A DNA stretch of 64,000 bases from Alphaproteobacteria bacterium. GTDB taxonomy: Bacteria; Pseudomonadota; Alphaproteobacteria; Paracaedibacterales; VGCI01. Shown here piece after piece: positions 26,414 through 35,907 of the stretch. The DNA lies in assembly GCA_016869075.1 (NCBI GenBank), contig VGEY01000005.1, positions 17,616-81,615 of the forward strand, read 5' to 3'. How positions within the stretch are numbered: the stretch's first letter is position 1; every line of letters starts with the position of its first letter. The notes under the pieces are model-generated. The model saw nothing but the letters and a program-made list of their open reading frames with translations. It searched no databases and was not told the origin of the DNA. A program made the position numbers and the translations under genes.

Positions 26414-27557
26414 AACTCCCGCAAAACAGATACCTTTCATTGACCTTAAAACTCAACTGGAAGAAATTCGTTCACATATTGATGCTGCCATTAACCGTGT
26501 TTTCAACCATGGTAACTTCATCATGGGACCTGAAGTTTACGAGCTGGAAAAAGAACTAAGTGCATTTTGTAACGCAAAACATGTGATTTCATGTGCCAAC
26601 GGTACTGACGCTTTAGGACTGGGTCTGATGGCCAAAAATGTTGGTCCAGGTGACGCAGTTTTTGTCCCGTCTTTCACCTTTGCAGCAACGGCAGAAGTCG
26701 TTGCTTGGGTGGGAGCAACGCCTGTCTTTATTGATTCTCTAGCAGACACCTATAATATCGACCCTAAAAGCTTAGAGCAAGGCATTCAGAGTGCTCAAAA
26801 ACTTGGATTAAAGCCTGTTGGTATCATCCCCGTCGATTTATTCGGACAGCCAGCTGATTATGATGCTCTTCAAGCTATTGCTGAAACAAATCAGCTTTGG
26901 ATACTGGCAGATGGAGCACAAAGTTTTGGCGCCAGCTATAAGGGCCGTAAGGTTGGCAATATCGGCGACATGGCCACAACCAGTTTCTTCCCTGCTAAAC
27001 CCCTTGGGTGTTATGGCGATGGAGGGGCTCTTTTTACGAATGATGATGAACTCGCCTCAATCTTTAAATCTTTACGTGTCCATGGTCAGGGAACAGATAA
27101 ATACGACAATGTACGTATTGGAATGAACGGACGACTTGATACGCTTCAAGCAGCAATCTTATTGGAAAAGCTTAAAGTATTTCCCTTAGAATTAAGTGCA
27201 CGTCAAAAAACCGCTGAAGCTTATAATGAAGCTTTGAAAGACCTAGTTCAAATTCCTTATATAATGGAAGAAACAACTTCAGCGTGGGCTCAATATACTG
27301 TATGCATACCAAGCTCCCTTGATCGTGGCCGCCTCATGTCTGACTTAAAGGATGCTGGCCTTCCAACAATGGTATATTACGTAAAACCCCTCCATCTTCA
27401 AACTGCTTATAAACATTATCCAACCGCAACGGGTGGTTCTCTTCCAATCTGTGAATCCCTTGCTCATAAAGTCTTAAGTTTGCCCATGAGCGGGTATGTT
27501 CAGGACCCAACACATATAACAAATCTATTTAAGCATGTATGTAACAGTTATCGGTAA
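26388..27557 (+). CDS. wbpE: WbpE-like UDP-sugar 3-aminotransferase (DegT/DnrJ/EryC1)
   Basis: A 389-residue PLP aminotransferase. The Schiff-base lysine is K204 in TSFFPAKPLGCYGDGGA, and D175/Q178 of ADGAQSFGA contact the cofactor. The motif PFIDLKTQLEEIRSHIDAAINRVF at the N-terminus is characteristic of WbpE/WlbC, which transfers an amino group to the 3-keto sugar made by WbpB. I place the start at the ATG at 26388, giving a family-like N-terminus, although the frame is open further upstream from a GTG inside the preceding gene. It overlaps both neighbours by about 25 bp, so translation is tightly coupled. Confidence 0.9.
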   Translation: MTQALKQPETPAKQIPFIDLKTQLEEIRSHIDAAINRVFNHGNFIMGPEVYELEKELSAFCNAKHVISCANGTDALGLGLMAKNVGPGDAVFVPSFTFAATAEVVAWVGATPVFIDSLADTYNIDPKSLEQGIQSAQKLGLKPVGIIPVDLFGQPADYDALQAIAETNQLWILADGAQSFGASYKGRKVGNIGDMATTSFFPAKPLGCYGDGGALFTNDDELASIFKSLRVHGQGTDKYDNVRIGMNGRLDTLQAAILLEKLKVFPLELSARQKTAEAYNEALKDLVQIPYIMEETTSAWAQYTVCIPSSLDRGRLMSDLKDAGLPTMVYYVKPLHLQTAYKHYPTATGGSLPICESLAHKVLSLPMSGYVQDPTHITNLFKHVCNSYR

Positions 27558-28326
27558 AGGCTTCGTCGGTAAAGCGGTTGAAGAAAGACTCATAAGTCAT
27601 CAATTGCCCCATTATTGCCTTGATTCAAAGACCTTTAATGTATGCGAACCAGAAACTTGGGCATCACTTCCAGATGATACCGAGCAAGTTCTTTTGGCAG
27701 TTGGTGAGATTTCAAATGATATTAATCGTTTGCAAGAAATAAATGTAAAACCTATAAAAAATTTATGTACATTTCTTGAAGAAAAAAAGGTGAAAAAAAT
27801 TATCATGCTCTCTTCAGGTGCCGTCTATGGGCATTATGAGGAAGATACTCATCCAGGCCTCTTATGTAAGCCGCAAACAAATTATGGAAAATCAAAACTT
27901 GAGGCTGAGCAATTATTTATGAAATATTGGAAATCTCACCTCAATATTTTACGATTGTATTTTCCCTATGGCCCTCATCAAAAGTCCCCCAGGCTCGTCC
28001 CAAGCTTGATAGAGAAAATAAAAAATTATATGCCCATACAAATAAATGATGATGGAGGTCCCTTCCTTTCTTTAACGCACATTGATGATCTCTCAAGTAT
28101 CATCGTGCAAGACTTTATTGATAAGAAAAACGAGCAGGTTCTCCATAATATTTCCTCCGCCTACAAAGTTTCTATTTATGACTTATCGGTGGAGCTTTCC
28201 AAATACATTAATAAAAAGCCTGTATTTGAGAAGGTAGAAAAAAAATCATCTAATAGCACTTCTATCCCCTATGCTTTTCAATGGACGAAATCCGGAACAT
28301 TTCAGGATCTTTTTAATGAAACTTAG
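27535..28326 (+). CDS. SDR-family NAD-dependent sugar epimerase/dehydratase-like protein
   Basis: A 263-residue extended short-chain dehydrogenase. The nucleotide motif is slightly unusual (VIGKGFVGKAV), followed by the catalytic pair in YGKSK (Y and K three residues apart) and a RLYFPYGPHQKSPRLVP substrate region. It is shorter than most sugar epimerases (about 310-330 residues), so the substrate domain is reduced. The product is probably a modified or reduced nucleotide sugar, but the reaction cannot be assigned. It overlaps the aminotransferase gene by 23 bp and the acetyltransferase gene by 11 bp. Confidence 0.7.
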   Translation: MYVTVIGKGFVGKAVEERLISHQLPHYCLDSKTFNVCEPETWASLPDDTEQVLLAVGEISNDINRLQEINVKPIKNLCTFLEEKKVKKIIMLSSGAVYGHYEEDTHPGLLCKPQTNYGKSKLEAEQLFMKYWKSHLNILRLYFPYGPHQKSPRLVPSLIEKIKNYMPIQINDDGGPFLSLTHIDDLSSIIVQDFIDKKNEQVLHNISSAYKVSIYDLSVELSKYINKKPVFEKVEKKSSNSTSIPYAFQWTKSGTFQDLFNET

Positions 28327-28837
28327 CGACAAGATTTTTTATTTTATTCAAGCAATCTTTACACATTTAGAATTTGCCCTCTTCGATAGAATAAGGCCTA
28401 TTATTTACAGACCATTTTTTAGGGGGCTTAAAGAAGGGACGCGTATTTGCTCAAATGTTCATTTCAAATACCCAAGTGAAATTGAAATTGGAGCGCATGT
28501 TTACATTGGTAGAGGATCTATTTTAACTGGGGCTGGAGGGCTGCACATTGGCGATCATACCTTAATTGCCGCCGGGACCAAGATATGCACAACAACACAC
28601 ATAGCAGATGATTTAACCACCCCAGTATATCTTCAAGGTATCAGGAATAAGTCTATCAATATTGGAAGTAATGTGTGGGTAGGATTTGATGCAAAAATAC
28701 TTCTTGGTTCCATTGTCGGAAGCCATTCAATTGTGGGAGCAAACAGCGTTCTTTTGGAAGACTCAAGCTTTGCTGAGTATTCCATCATAGCAGGCATCCC
28801 CGCAAACTTAATCGGGAGACGTGATGTTAAAAAATAA
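28316..28837 (+). CDS. Hexapeptide-repeat O-acetyltransferase (LbH)
   Basis: A 173-residue acyltransferase with left-handed beta-helix repeats (EIEIGAHVYIGRGSILTGAGGLHIGDHTLIAAGTKICTTTH) and the C-terminal VGANSVLLEDSSFAEYSIIAGIPANLIG block of the maltose/galactoside acetyltransferase family. The start at 28316 is chosen because AGGATC lies about 8 bases upstream; an earlier ATG would lie deep inside the previous gene. It probably acetylates a sugar hydroxyl of the repeat unit. Overlaps of 11 and 14 bp link it to its neighbours. Confidence 0.8.
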   Translation: MKLSDKIFYFIQAIFTHLEFALFDRIRPIIYRPFFRGLKEGTRICSNVHFKYPSEIEIGAHVYIGRGSILTGAGGLHIGDHTLIAAGTKICTTTHIADDLTTPVYLQGIRNKSINIGSNVWVGFDAKILLGSIVGSHSIVGANSVLLEDSSFAEYSIIAGIPANLIGRRDVKK

Positions 28838-29807
28838 AAGAATATTTATTACAGGTGGCGCAGGATTTATTGGTAGCCTGCTTGCAAAAATACTATGCGA
28901 TGAGAATAAGATATTAATCTATGATAGCTTTTCAAGGAACGCTTTGCAATTTCGCAACTTAGCAGATCATAAAAATATCTATATTTTTCAAGGGGATATT
29001 TTAGATGAAAAAAATTTAGAAGACGCACTATCAAATTTTAAGCCAACGCACATTGTTCATTGTGCCGCCATAGCAGGAATAAACACAGTTATTGCAAGCC
29101 CGACTTCTACACTTAGAATAAACATTTTAGGTACCGCGTATTTATTAGAACTCATTAAAAAATTAAATTTAGACGTGGAGCGGGTAGTTCTCTTCTCAAC
29201 GAGTGAGATTTTCGGCCAGCAAGCTTTTCAAAGTTCTGAATCTCACAGTGCGATTATAGGACCAGTGGGAGAAGCGCGGTGGACTTATGCCGTTTCAAAA
29301 TTGGCTGACGAGCACTTTGGCCTTGCTTACCATAAAGAATTTAAAATACCATGCACGATTGTTCGTCCTTTTAATGTGTATGGCCCTGGACAGGTTGGAG
29401 AAGGAGCTCTCTCAATTTTTATTCAAAGAGCCTTACGAAACCAAACAATATCTATTCATAGTGATGGAACCCAAATTCGTACCTGGTGCTATGTAGATGA
29501 TATGATCGACGGCCTCATAAAGTGCATGATAAATCCTCAAGCTATAGGCGAAGCATTCAATATTGGAAATGTGAGAGCAGTAACAACAATTTATGGTTTG
29601 GCAAGTTCAGTTTGTAGAATTTTAGGCTCAAAATCACCTATTGAATTCTCCAACAAAAAAATTGCTGATGTGGAGCTTAGAATACCAGATGTTTCAAAAG
29701 CCAAAGAAATACTTGGGTTCGAAGCAAAGGTTGATTTGGAAGAAGGAATTCCTCTCACAGCAGAGTATTATAAAAGTATATCTTTGCCTGAAGCTCGAGA
29801 GGCTTAG
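28824..29807 (+). CDS. NAD-dependent sugar epimerase/dehydratase (extended SDR)
   Basis: A 327-residue GalE/RmlB-type SDR with [14 protein letters not shown] near the N-terminus, STSEIFG, the catalytic YAVSK, and RPFNVYGPGQVGEGALS. The later TRTWCYVDDM-like block (IRTWCYVDDMIDG) is common in UDP-sugar 4-epimerases and decarboxylases. The ATG at 28824 is preferred, with GGGAGA upstream, over a GTG one codon earlier. Which sugar it modifies cannot be told from sequence alone. Confidence 0.8.
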   Translation: MLKNKRIFITGGAGFIGSLLAKILCDENKILIYDSFSRNALQFRNLADHKNIYIFQGDILDEKNLEDALSNFKPTHIVHCAAIAGINTVIASPTSTLRINILGTAYLLELIKKLNLDVERVVLFSTSEIFGQQAFQSSESHSAIIGPVGEARWTYAVSKLADEHFGLAYHKEFKIPCTIVRPFNVYGPGQVGEGALSIFIQRALRNQTISIHSDGTQIRTWCYVDDMIDGLIKCMINPQAIGEAFNIGNVRAVTTIYGLASSVCRILGSKSPIEFSNKKIADVELRIPDVSKAKEILGFEAKVDLEEGIPLTAEYYKSISLPEAREA

Positions 29808-29835
29808 CATAAGAGAACCCCCCACGTAAAATGTA

Positions 29836-31206
29836 ATGCTAATATCAAAGAGAATATATAAACACATGAAATCTGCAATAAAAATTATTATAACTCTAAT
29901 AGATCGTTTTGTGTATTTGATTCTACTCCCATTTTCTTTGGTAGTTATTTATATTATTTCCCATTTTTACAAAACTAAAACGCAAGATAATTATTCACAA
30001 AACGAGACTCAAAACAACAAAATCTTATTCTTGGCCTCCGGAAAACCTATAAAGTACCCAGGGTTTCAAAATATTGATTATTATAATATGTGGCACGAGG
30101 CTTTTCAAAAACAGTTGAAATTGCCATATTTTTCTTCTACTTATATATTCTACAGTGAAGCCGAAAAAAAAGAAATTTACCAACTAACTACAAAAGTCAT
30201 TGCGATTGCTCAACCCATTTGGAAAAATGTTTCATTTTTTCGTCGGTTACAATCTCTGTATATGTTCTTAAAATCATTCATATTTATATCCAGCATCATC
30301 TCCCGTATTCAACCCCGTATAATTTATAGCAATGCTCCGGGAGCAAATATGTTTATGGCCCCCTTCCTTTCCTATTTTTATGGGATAGATTTAGTCGCTC
30401 AAGTAATGGGATCATATGACCTTGCTTCATACGAAGATTGTCTAGAAAAAGAACCCTTAAAAAAACTCTTGAGGCGTAACATAGATAAGATTATTTTTGC
30501 ATTTTTTTTCAGACAAGCATCTTTGGTCCTCGCTTATAATAAATACTGCGGTGATTTTGCAATTCATAATGGCGCTCACCCAAGTAAGGTACGGAACATG
30601 CGCATAACCCCTGCTTATTATGATGAAAATAAACTTAATATACTTTCAAAAAGGCAAATTGAATTTCCTAAAACAGAAAAAAATATTATCTTATGGAATC
30701 GGTTCTCTTCTGAAAAGAAAAATATATTTGCAATCAAAGGAGCCCTTGAGGCACTTAAAAAAGATACAACCTTGGGTTTTATTTTAGTTGGGTATGGGCC
30801 AATGTATGAGCAAGTAAAATGCATGATAGACTCATCTGGCGTGGCTGATCGTGTAGTACTTCATGGGTATAAACCATTTCATGAACTTATGTCTTACATT
30901 CACTATTCTGAAATTGCTCTTATTCCACTAGGCGGATATACTCTTGTTGAAGCAGCCCTTATGAAAAAGCCCATTGTCTGTTTTGATATTGAATGGCATC
31001 AAGAGCTCTTGAGTGATGGGGCTTATATCGTAGATTATCCTGACGAAGAACAAATTGAGAACGCAATTTTTGAAATTATAAACAATCCCACTGAAGCAGA
31101 AAGAAAAGCTGAAAAAGCCTACCAAACGGCAAAAAATATGTTTTGTCCTACAAAGATAGCCAACAGAGAACAGGAAATTATCAGAAAATTTTTACATGGA
31201 AAATAA
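29836..31206 (+). CDS. Membrane-anchored glycosyltransferase family 4
   Basis: A 456-residue GT-B glycosyltransferase. An N-terminal hydrophobic segment (IDRFVYLILLPFSLVVIYIISHF) should anchor it at the inner membrane. The C-terminal half carries the GT4 nucleotide-sugar site: LWNRFSSEKKN, GFILVGYGPMYEQ, VVLHGYKPFHEL, and ALIPLGGYTLVEAALMKKPIVCFD with the EA pair. The start is uncertain between 29836 and an ATG at 29866. It would add one sugar to the lipid-linked repeat unit; donor and linkage are unknown. Confidence 0.8.
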   Translation: MLISKRIYKHMKSAIKIIITLIDRFVYLILLPFSLVVIYIISHFYKTKTQDNYSQNETQNNKILFLASGKPIKYPGFQNIDYYNMWHEAFQKQLKLPYFSSTYIFYSEAEKKEIYQLTTKVIAIAQPIWKNVSFFRRLQSLYMFLKSFIFISSIISRIQPRIIYSNAPGANMFMAPFLSYFYGIDLVAQVMGSYDLASYEDCLEKEPLKKLLRRNIDKIIFAFFFRQASLVLAYNKYCGDFAIHNGAHPSKVRNMRITPAYYDENKLNILSKRQIEFPKTEKNIILWNRFSSEKKNIFAIKGALEALKKDTTLGFILVGYGPMYEQVKCMIDSSGVADRVVLHGYKPFHELMSYIHYSEIALIPLGGYTLVEAALMKKPIVCFDIEWHQELLSDGAYIVDYPDEEQIENAIFEIINNPTEAERKAEKAYQTAKNMFCPTKIANREQEIIRKFLHGK

Positions 31207-31252
31207 AGCCAGCTTCAAAGTCAATCATTAAAAAACTATAGAGGAATTTATA

Positions 31253-32173
31253 ATGGGTAAAGTGTGTTTTAATTGTAACCATCACAACATAACTATAATT
31301 GATACCTACAAAAGATTTTGGCACGCTTGCAATGAATGTGGTTGTGCACACTCAGAACAAAAAAGATTCTATTTATTTTCTTTTTTGCCAAGACACTACT
31401 TAAAAAATGAATCTGGAATCAATGAAGAAAATATTTATGATTATATGATAACCCCACAAAACGCAAAGCTTAGCTCTGATGATTTTGATAATTACAACAA
31501 TAGATTTTCTTCATTTATTGCCCCTTTCTTAGAAAAAAATGCTAAGAAGAATATTTTAGATATTAGCGGAGGCAATGGTCATTTTCTTAATAAATTCAAA
31601 GGGAAAAATAAAAACTTGGTTCTCACTGAGTTTAATCAACGAGCCGTTGATTATGCACAAAAAGAGCTTGGAATAAGATCAATTCATTATGATTTTAATG
31701 GAGATAGTTTATCAAGTATACTCAAAAAAAATCAAATTAATATGAAATTTGACCTTATTATGTTGCGCGCATGTTCCATGTTTATAGAAGACTTGGATGC
31801 TTTTACAACAGATTTGCAAAAGATTTTAAACAAGGACGGCATTATTATTATGACCCGTAACGTCCAACCCACTATTGGCACTCTTGCACGCACGCAATTT
31901 GATGAATTTAGCTATTTATTTTTACGTCAACCTAAAGAGGTGGTAAGAATTTTAGAAAAAAGCAAGTTGCAAATCGTTAAAACCGATGGTGACCAAGACG
32001 TATATGATTTTTATCTGAATTACTTTGATATGGATCTTTTGGGGTATGCAATTTCTTCCTACTATAAGTTTAAAGCTATTTTAAAGTTGCGTAAAAAAGC
32101 TTTTAAAGGCCAAGAAAAGTTTGGTTTCCGTAGAAGAGACCGCCAAATGTTTTATGTTGTAGCAACCAAATAA
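31253..32173 (+). CDS. SAM-dependent methyltransferase with N-terminal zinc ribbon
   Basis: A 306-residue protein with a strong ribosome site (AGAGGA). The N-terminus has a CxxC...CxxC zinc knuckle (C5, C8, C26, C29), then a class I methyltransferase domain: ILDISGGNGHFL (motif I), LVLTEFNQRAVDYA, and FDLIMLRACSMFIEDLD (motif IV-V region). This architecture is frequent in sugar C- or O-methyltransferases of O-antigen and natural-product clusters. Substrate unknown, presumably a nucleotide sugar or the growing glycan. Confidence 0.8.
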   Translation: MGKVCFNCNHHNITIIDTYKRFWHACNECGCAHSEQKRFYLFSFLPRHYLKNESGINEENIYDYMITPQNAKLSSDDFDNYNNRFSSFIAPFLEKNAKKNILDISGGNGHFLNKFKGKNKNLVLTEFNQRAVDYAQKELGIRSIHYDFNGDSLSSILKKNQINMKFDLIMLRACSMFIEDLDAFTTDLQKILNKDGIIIMTRNVQPTIGTLARTQFDEFSYLFLRQPKEVVRILEKSKLQIVKTDGDQDVYDFYLNYFDMDLLGYAISSYYKFKAILKLRKKAFKGQEKFGFRRRDRQMFYVVATK

Positions 32174-32187
32174 ATTTTCCGGACAGG

Positions 32188-33300
32188 ATGAATAAGCAAA
32201 ACATCATATTATTTTTTAAAAAAGTAAAAAAGGCTATCATCCTCTTAAAGTTTATTATTAACTTAAGATTCAAATTAAAATATGACGTAGTATTTTTTAG
32301 TCACGGAGTTATAGATGAAATTTGGATAAGAACCACAGCTGCTTATTGTCTAAATCAAGGCTTAAAAATTCTTATTATAATTATAGATACGCAAAATAAT
32401 GAAAAAATTAAGAAATTTTATCAAGAGCATGCAATTAACTTTATAATCGTTTCTCATGATTGGCTATTAAAATTTGTAAAGACTGATACGATTCTTACAG
32501 CTACAAGCTGCATCTCAAAGACACACTTTAATAAGCAGGTCAAAAACTTTATTTATATGCCTCATTCATTGGTAAGTTTGCATTCTGTCTATCCAGATTC
32601 AGCGTTCGATGATTTCAATATTATTTTCGCCTCTGGACCACATCATTTAGAGGAATTTAGAGAAATCAAAAAGAGAAAGGGGCAGTCCTATAAAGGTTTT
32701 AAAGTGGGTTATGGAAAACTGGACTTATTAAAAGAAAAACCTAAAAGCTCAAAACCTTTAATTTTATTAGCACCATCGTGGGGAGAATATAATTTTAAAA
32801 ATGTATTCAATAAAGACCTAATTGAAAACCTTTTATGTACCTCTTGGGAGCTCGTTTTAAGACCTCATCCTTTAACTATAAGGCAGGAGGAAATATATCT
32901 TGATGAATTAAAACTCAAGCATCCTGAATTAATAATAGATCTTGACGTGTCGAATACATCTTTCCTCGAAAAAGCATCCATTCTTATAACGGACTACTCG
33001 GGAATATCTATGGAATTTATGGCATTACATCAAAAACCCGTCATATTTTTAAATTTGCCTGCTAAAATTATTAATCAAAATTTCCATTCGTATAACAGCG
33101 AAGCAATGGAACAAACCATAAGAACAATCGTTCCCAATCAAATAGTTGAACCAGATCCGAAAACCTTAAAAAAGTCTATCGAAAGGCTCCTAAAAGAGAA
33201 GCCTACGCTCAATAAAAGCATCTTAGACCTATTTATCTACAATAGGCATCAAGCTGGTAACTTTGGAGCTAAATATCTCAAAGAACTAACTGGCATATAA
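32188..33300 (+). CDS. CDP-glycerol glycerophosphotransferase-family protein (TagB/TagF-like)
   Basis: A 370-residue protein. The C-terminal half carries the family's signature: LVLRPHPLTIRQEE with the RPHP motif, then SILITDYSGISMEFMALHQKPVIFL. In Gram-positive bacteria such enzymes polymerise glycerol phosphate in teichoic acids; in Gram-negative loci related proteins add glycerol or ribitol phosphate, or other polyol phosphates, to glycans. No CDP-glycerol-synthesising gene (TagD-like) is in the window, so the donor is uncertain. It is the last gene before a 125-bp gap. Confidence 0.75.
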   Translation: MNKQNIILFFKKVKKAIILLKFIINLRFKLKYDVVFFSHGVIDEIWIRTTAAYCLNQGLKILIIIIDTQNNEKIKKFYQEHAINFIIVSHDWLLKFVKTDTILTATSCISKTHFNKQVKNFIYMPHSLVSLHSVYPDSAFDDFNIIFASGPHHLEEFREIKKRKGQSYKGFKVGYGKLDLLKEKPKSSKPLILLAPSWGEYNFKNVFNKDLIENLLCTSWELVLRPHPLTIRQEEIYLDELKLKHPELIIDLDVSNTSFLEKASILITDYSGISMEFMALHQKPVIFLNLPAKIINQNFHSYNSEAMEQTIRTIVPNQIVEPDPKTLKKSIERLLKEKPTLNKSILDLFIYNRHQAGNFGAKYLKELTGI

Positions 33301-33425
33301 AAGGTTTTATAGTATTCTTTAATATTATCATTAAAAAACTCTAACCCCTCTATTTGAAATCAATTTGCTCATAATTGATAATGATATCCTCATTTAGGGA
33401 ATAAATATTACAAGGAAACATTAAA

Positions 33426-35285
33426 GTGTGTGGGATTTATTCAATTATATCCGATTCGCCAATTAATAGATCTAACCTGGATAAAATGCTGAGGCTTATG
33501 AGTCACCGGGGACCAAATGCCTCAAAGGTAAATACATATCCTTTAAGCAACGGCAAAAACCTTACCTTAGGACATACGCGCTTATCAATTATTGATTTAT
33601 CTGAAAGATCCAATCAGCCTTTCAGCATGCAGAATTATATTCTCTCATTTAACGGTGAAATCTATAACTATAAGGAATTACGTCAGGATCTCGAAAGCCA
33701 TGGTATACAATTTTCCACAAATTCTGATACAGAAGTTCTCATAAATGCTTACGCCTGCTGGGGAAATGGTTTTCTATCCAAGCTCAATGGTATGTTTGCC
33801 TTTGTTCTGTGGGATCAGCGTCTTCAAAAGCTCCTGGTGGTGCGTGATCGTTTTGGAGAAAAACCTCTCTTCTGGGCACATCTCCCCGCGGATGAAGGTA
33901 TTATTTTTGCATCTGAAATGAAAGTTATTATGGGTTACGAAGGCTTTCGCCCACATATCGCACAAGACAGTTTAAAGGATTATATAGAAAAAGGTTGGAG
34001 CCTAACACGCAATCACAAAACCCCTTTTAATAACATATACCAATTGGAACCAGCTACTGCTCTCATAATCAACGAAAATGGAGAGATAGAAAAAGAATGG
34101 AAATATTGGATACCAGAGTTTTCTCCTGACAGGATTTCTGAAAACAAATCTGCATCTATCAGTGAGTTTTATGAAATTTTTGAAGACAGTGTTCTCAAGC
34201 GCGCTGATTGTGATGTACAAATCGGCGCTTGCCTTTCTGGGGGCGTAGATTCAACGTCAATTGTGGGTATTCTTAACAAACATAAACCAACGAATTTTCA
34301 TTCGACCATTTCAGTTAGATTCGACGATGACCCCACAATATCAGAAGGAAATTACATTGATTTGGCAGCACGTATGTTTAATCATCGCCATCACATGATC
34401 TCTCCAAAAGCTGATGATTTTATTAAGGATGCCTCTAAAATACATTGGCATCATGAAATGCCTCTTCCGTCTATTTCTATGTTTCTAGAATGGTCAGTCA
34501 TGAAGACCGCTAAAGAGATAGGGAATACAGTTATGCTTGACGGTCAAGGATCTGATGAACTTTTAGGTGGGTACCCCTATTATTTTCCACAATATCAAAA
34601 GGAGGCTTTTTTTCACGGAGAGCTCTATAATCTTTTCCGAAATACAACTTTATTTCGATCTCGTCTTATGACTGAGGCAAAAAAGTACCCTGATTATGAA
34701 CGCAGAATTAATCTCAATACCTTTTTGAATTTTACAAAAGTAGCATCTCTTTGCTTTAAAGATACTATCAAATTTCTCATTAATAGGAGAGGATTCTCCA
34801 AAAAAGCACCCGATGGATTTACCTTTATTGAGCCCTATAAAAAACAAATTATTGAAGGTATTCAACATACAGTTCTGCAAGAACAACTTCATTCAGCTGA
34901 TCGCAATGGCATGGCATTTGGTATCGAAGCAAGGTTTCCATTTTTGGATTATAAACTTGTGGATTATAGCATAAAGCTCTCCCGCAATCTTTTGGTTCAT
35001 GAGGGTTATCAAAAGTATATTTTAAGAAAAGCACTTGAAGGGTTAATTCCCTCTAAGATTACCACGCGCAGTGATAAACTTGGGTTCTTACCTCCGCAAG
35101 ATAAGTGGATTACTGGGCCTTTGGCACACTGGATAAAGGAAAGGGCTCACGACCCTATCATTCAAAAGATTCCTTTTTATTCAAAGGAAAATATGCCGCA
35201 AGATTCAGCGAATTTATGGATGTTAAATTGGCGTTGGGCCAGTCTTGCTGAATGGCTATCCGTCTATAATTTTAAACTGAGTTAA
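33426..35285 (+). CDS. asnB: AsnB-like glutamine-dependent amidotransferase (first copy)
   Basis: A 619-residue class II amidotransferase. Translation starts at GTG (33426), fixed by the need for Cys2 as the nucleophile after Met removal (MCGIYS) and by AAGGAA upstream. The N-terminal glutaminase has RGPNASKV and FNGEIYNY; the synthetase domain has the PP-loop LSGGVDSTS and GQGSDELLGGYP. In O-antigen clusters such paralogues (for example P. aeruginosa WbpS) turn a uronic-acid carboxyl into a uronamide rather than make asparagine. It is followed 1 bp later by hisH. Confidence 0.85.
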   Translation: MCGIYSIISDSPINRSNLDKMLRLMSHRGPNASKVNTYPLSNGKNLTLGHTRLSIIDLSERSNQPFSMQNYILSFNGEIYNYKELRQDLESHGIQFSTNSDTEVLINAYACWGNGFLSKLNGMFAFVLWDQRLQKLLVVRDRFGEKPLFWAHLPADEGIIFASEMKVIMGYEGFRPHIAQDSLKDYIEKGWSLTRNHKTPFNNIYQLEPATALIINENGEIEKEWKYWIPEFSPDRISENKSASISEFYEIFEDSVLKRADCDVQIGACLSGGVDSTSIVGILNKHKPTNFHSTISVRFDDDPTISEGNYIDLAARMFNHRHHMISPKADDFIKDASKIHWHHEMPLPSISMFLEWSVMKTAKEIGNTVMLDGQGSDELLGGYPYYFPQYQKEAFFHGELYNLFRNTTLFRSRLMTEAKKYPDYERRINLNTFLNFTKVASLCFKDTIKFLINRRGFSKKAPDGFTFIEPYKKQIIEGIQHTVLQEQLHSADRNGMAFGIEARFPFLDYKLVDYSIKLSRNLLVHEGYQKYILRKALEGLIPSKITTRSDKLGFLPPQDKWITGPLAHWIKERAHDPIIQKIPFYSKENMPQDSANLWMLNWRWASLAEWLSVYNFKLS

Positions 35286-35286
35286 G

Positions 35287-35907
35287 ATGAGTAAAATAGG
35301 CATTATAAACCCAGGATATGGTAATATTTATTCCATACAAAATATGCTCCATCATGCTGGAATTATGTCAAAAATAATTGAAGCACCTGTTGAAGTAAAG
35401 GAAGTAGAAAAAGTCATACTCCCAGGCGTCGGGGCCTTTGATAATTGTATGCATCAATATGCAAGTCAGGGCTTTGTTGAAGAAATTCTCAATCATACTC
35501 ATAAAGGAAAGCATGTTCTAGGTATATGCGCAGGCGCACAAATCCTTGGCAAATCTAGCGAAGAAGGAACAGCCCAGGGAATCGGCTTACTCCCTTTTAT
35601 CAACGTTCGATTTAAGCAAGATTATGGGCTGCCTATTCCACACATGGGTTGGAGTTCACTATTAATAACTCAGCATAACCACCCCCTCTTCCGCGATATT
35701 AGCCAGCAGCAAAATAGATTTTATTTTGTGCATTCCTTTCATTTTCAGGTAGAAATGAGGCAACATGTTCTGGCAAGTTCAAAATACGGTTACGAGTTTC
35801 CGTCCATAGTAGCTAAGGACAATGTTATGGCTGTTCAATTTCATCCTGAAAAAAGCCAGAAACATGGCATTCAATTTTTAAAAAACTTCTGTGAGTTGAA
35901 TGATTAA
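35287..35907 (+). CDS. hisH: HisH2-type glutaminase for sugar acetamidino formation
   Basis: A 206-residue class I glutamine amidotransferase. The triad is present: C81 (LGICAGAQIL), H186 and E188 (VQFHPEKS), with LPGVGAFDNC typical of HisH. With the next two genes it forms the HisH2-HisF2-WbpG set that supplies and channels ammonia to a 3-N-acetyl sugar. No other histidine biosynthesis gene is nearby, and the neighbouring HisF lacks the residues for histidine synthesis, so a housekeeping role is unlikely. Overlaps hisF by 8 bp. Confidence 0.9.
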   Translation: MSKIGIINPGYGNIYSIQNMLHHAGIMSKIIEAPVEVKEVEKVILPGVGAFDNCMHQYASQGFVEEILNHTHKGKHVLGICAGAQILGKSSEEGTAQGIGLLPFINVRFKQDYGLPIPHMGWSSLLITQHNHPLFRDISQQQNRFYFVHSFHFQVEMRQHVLASSKYGYEFPSIVAKDNVMAVQFHPEKSQKHGIQFLKNFCELND

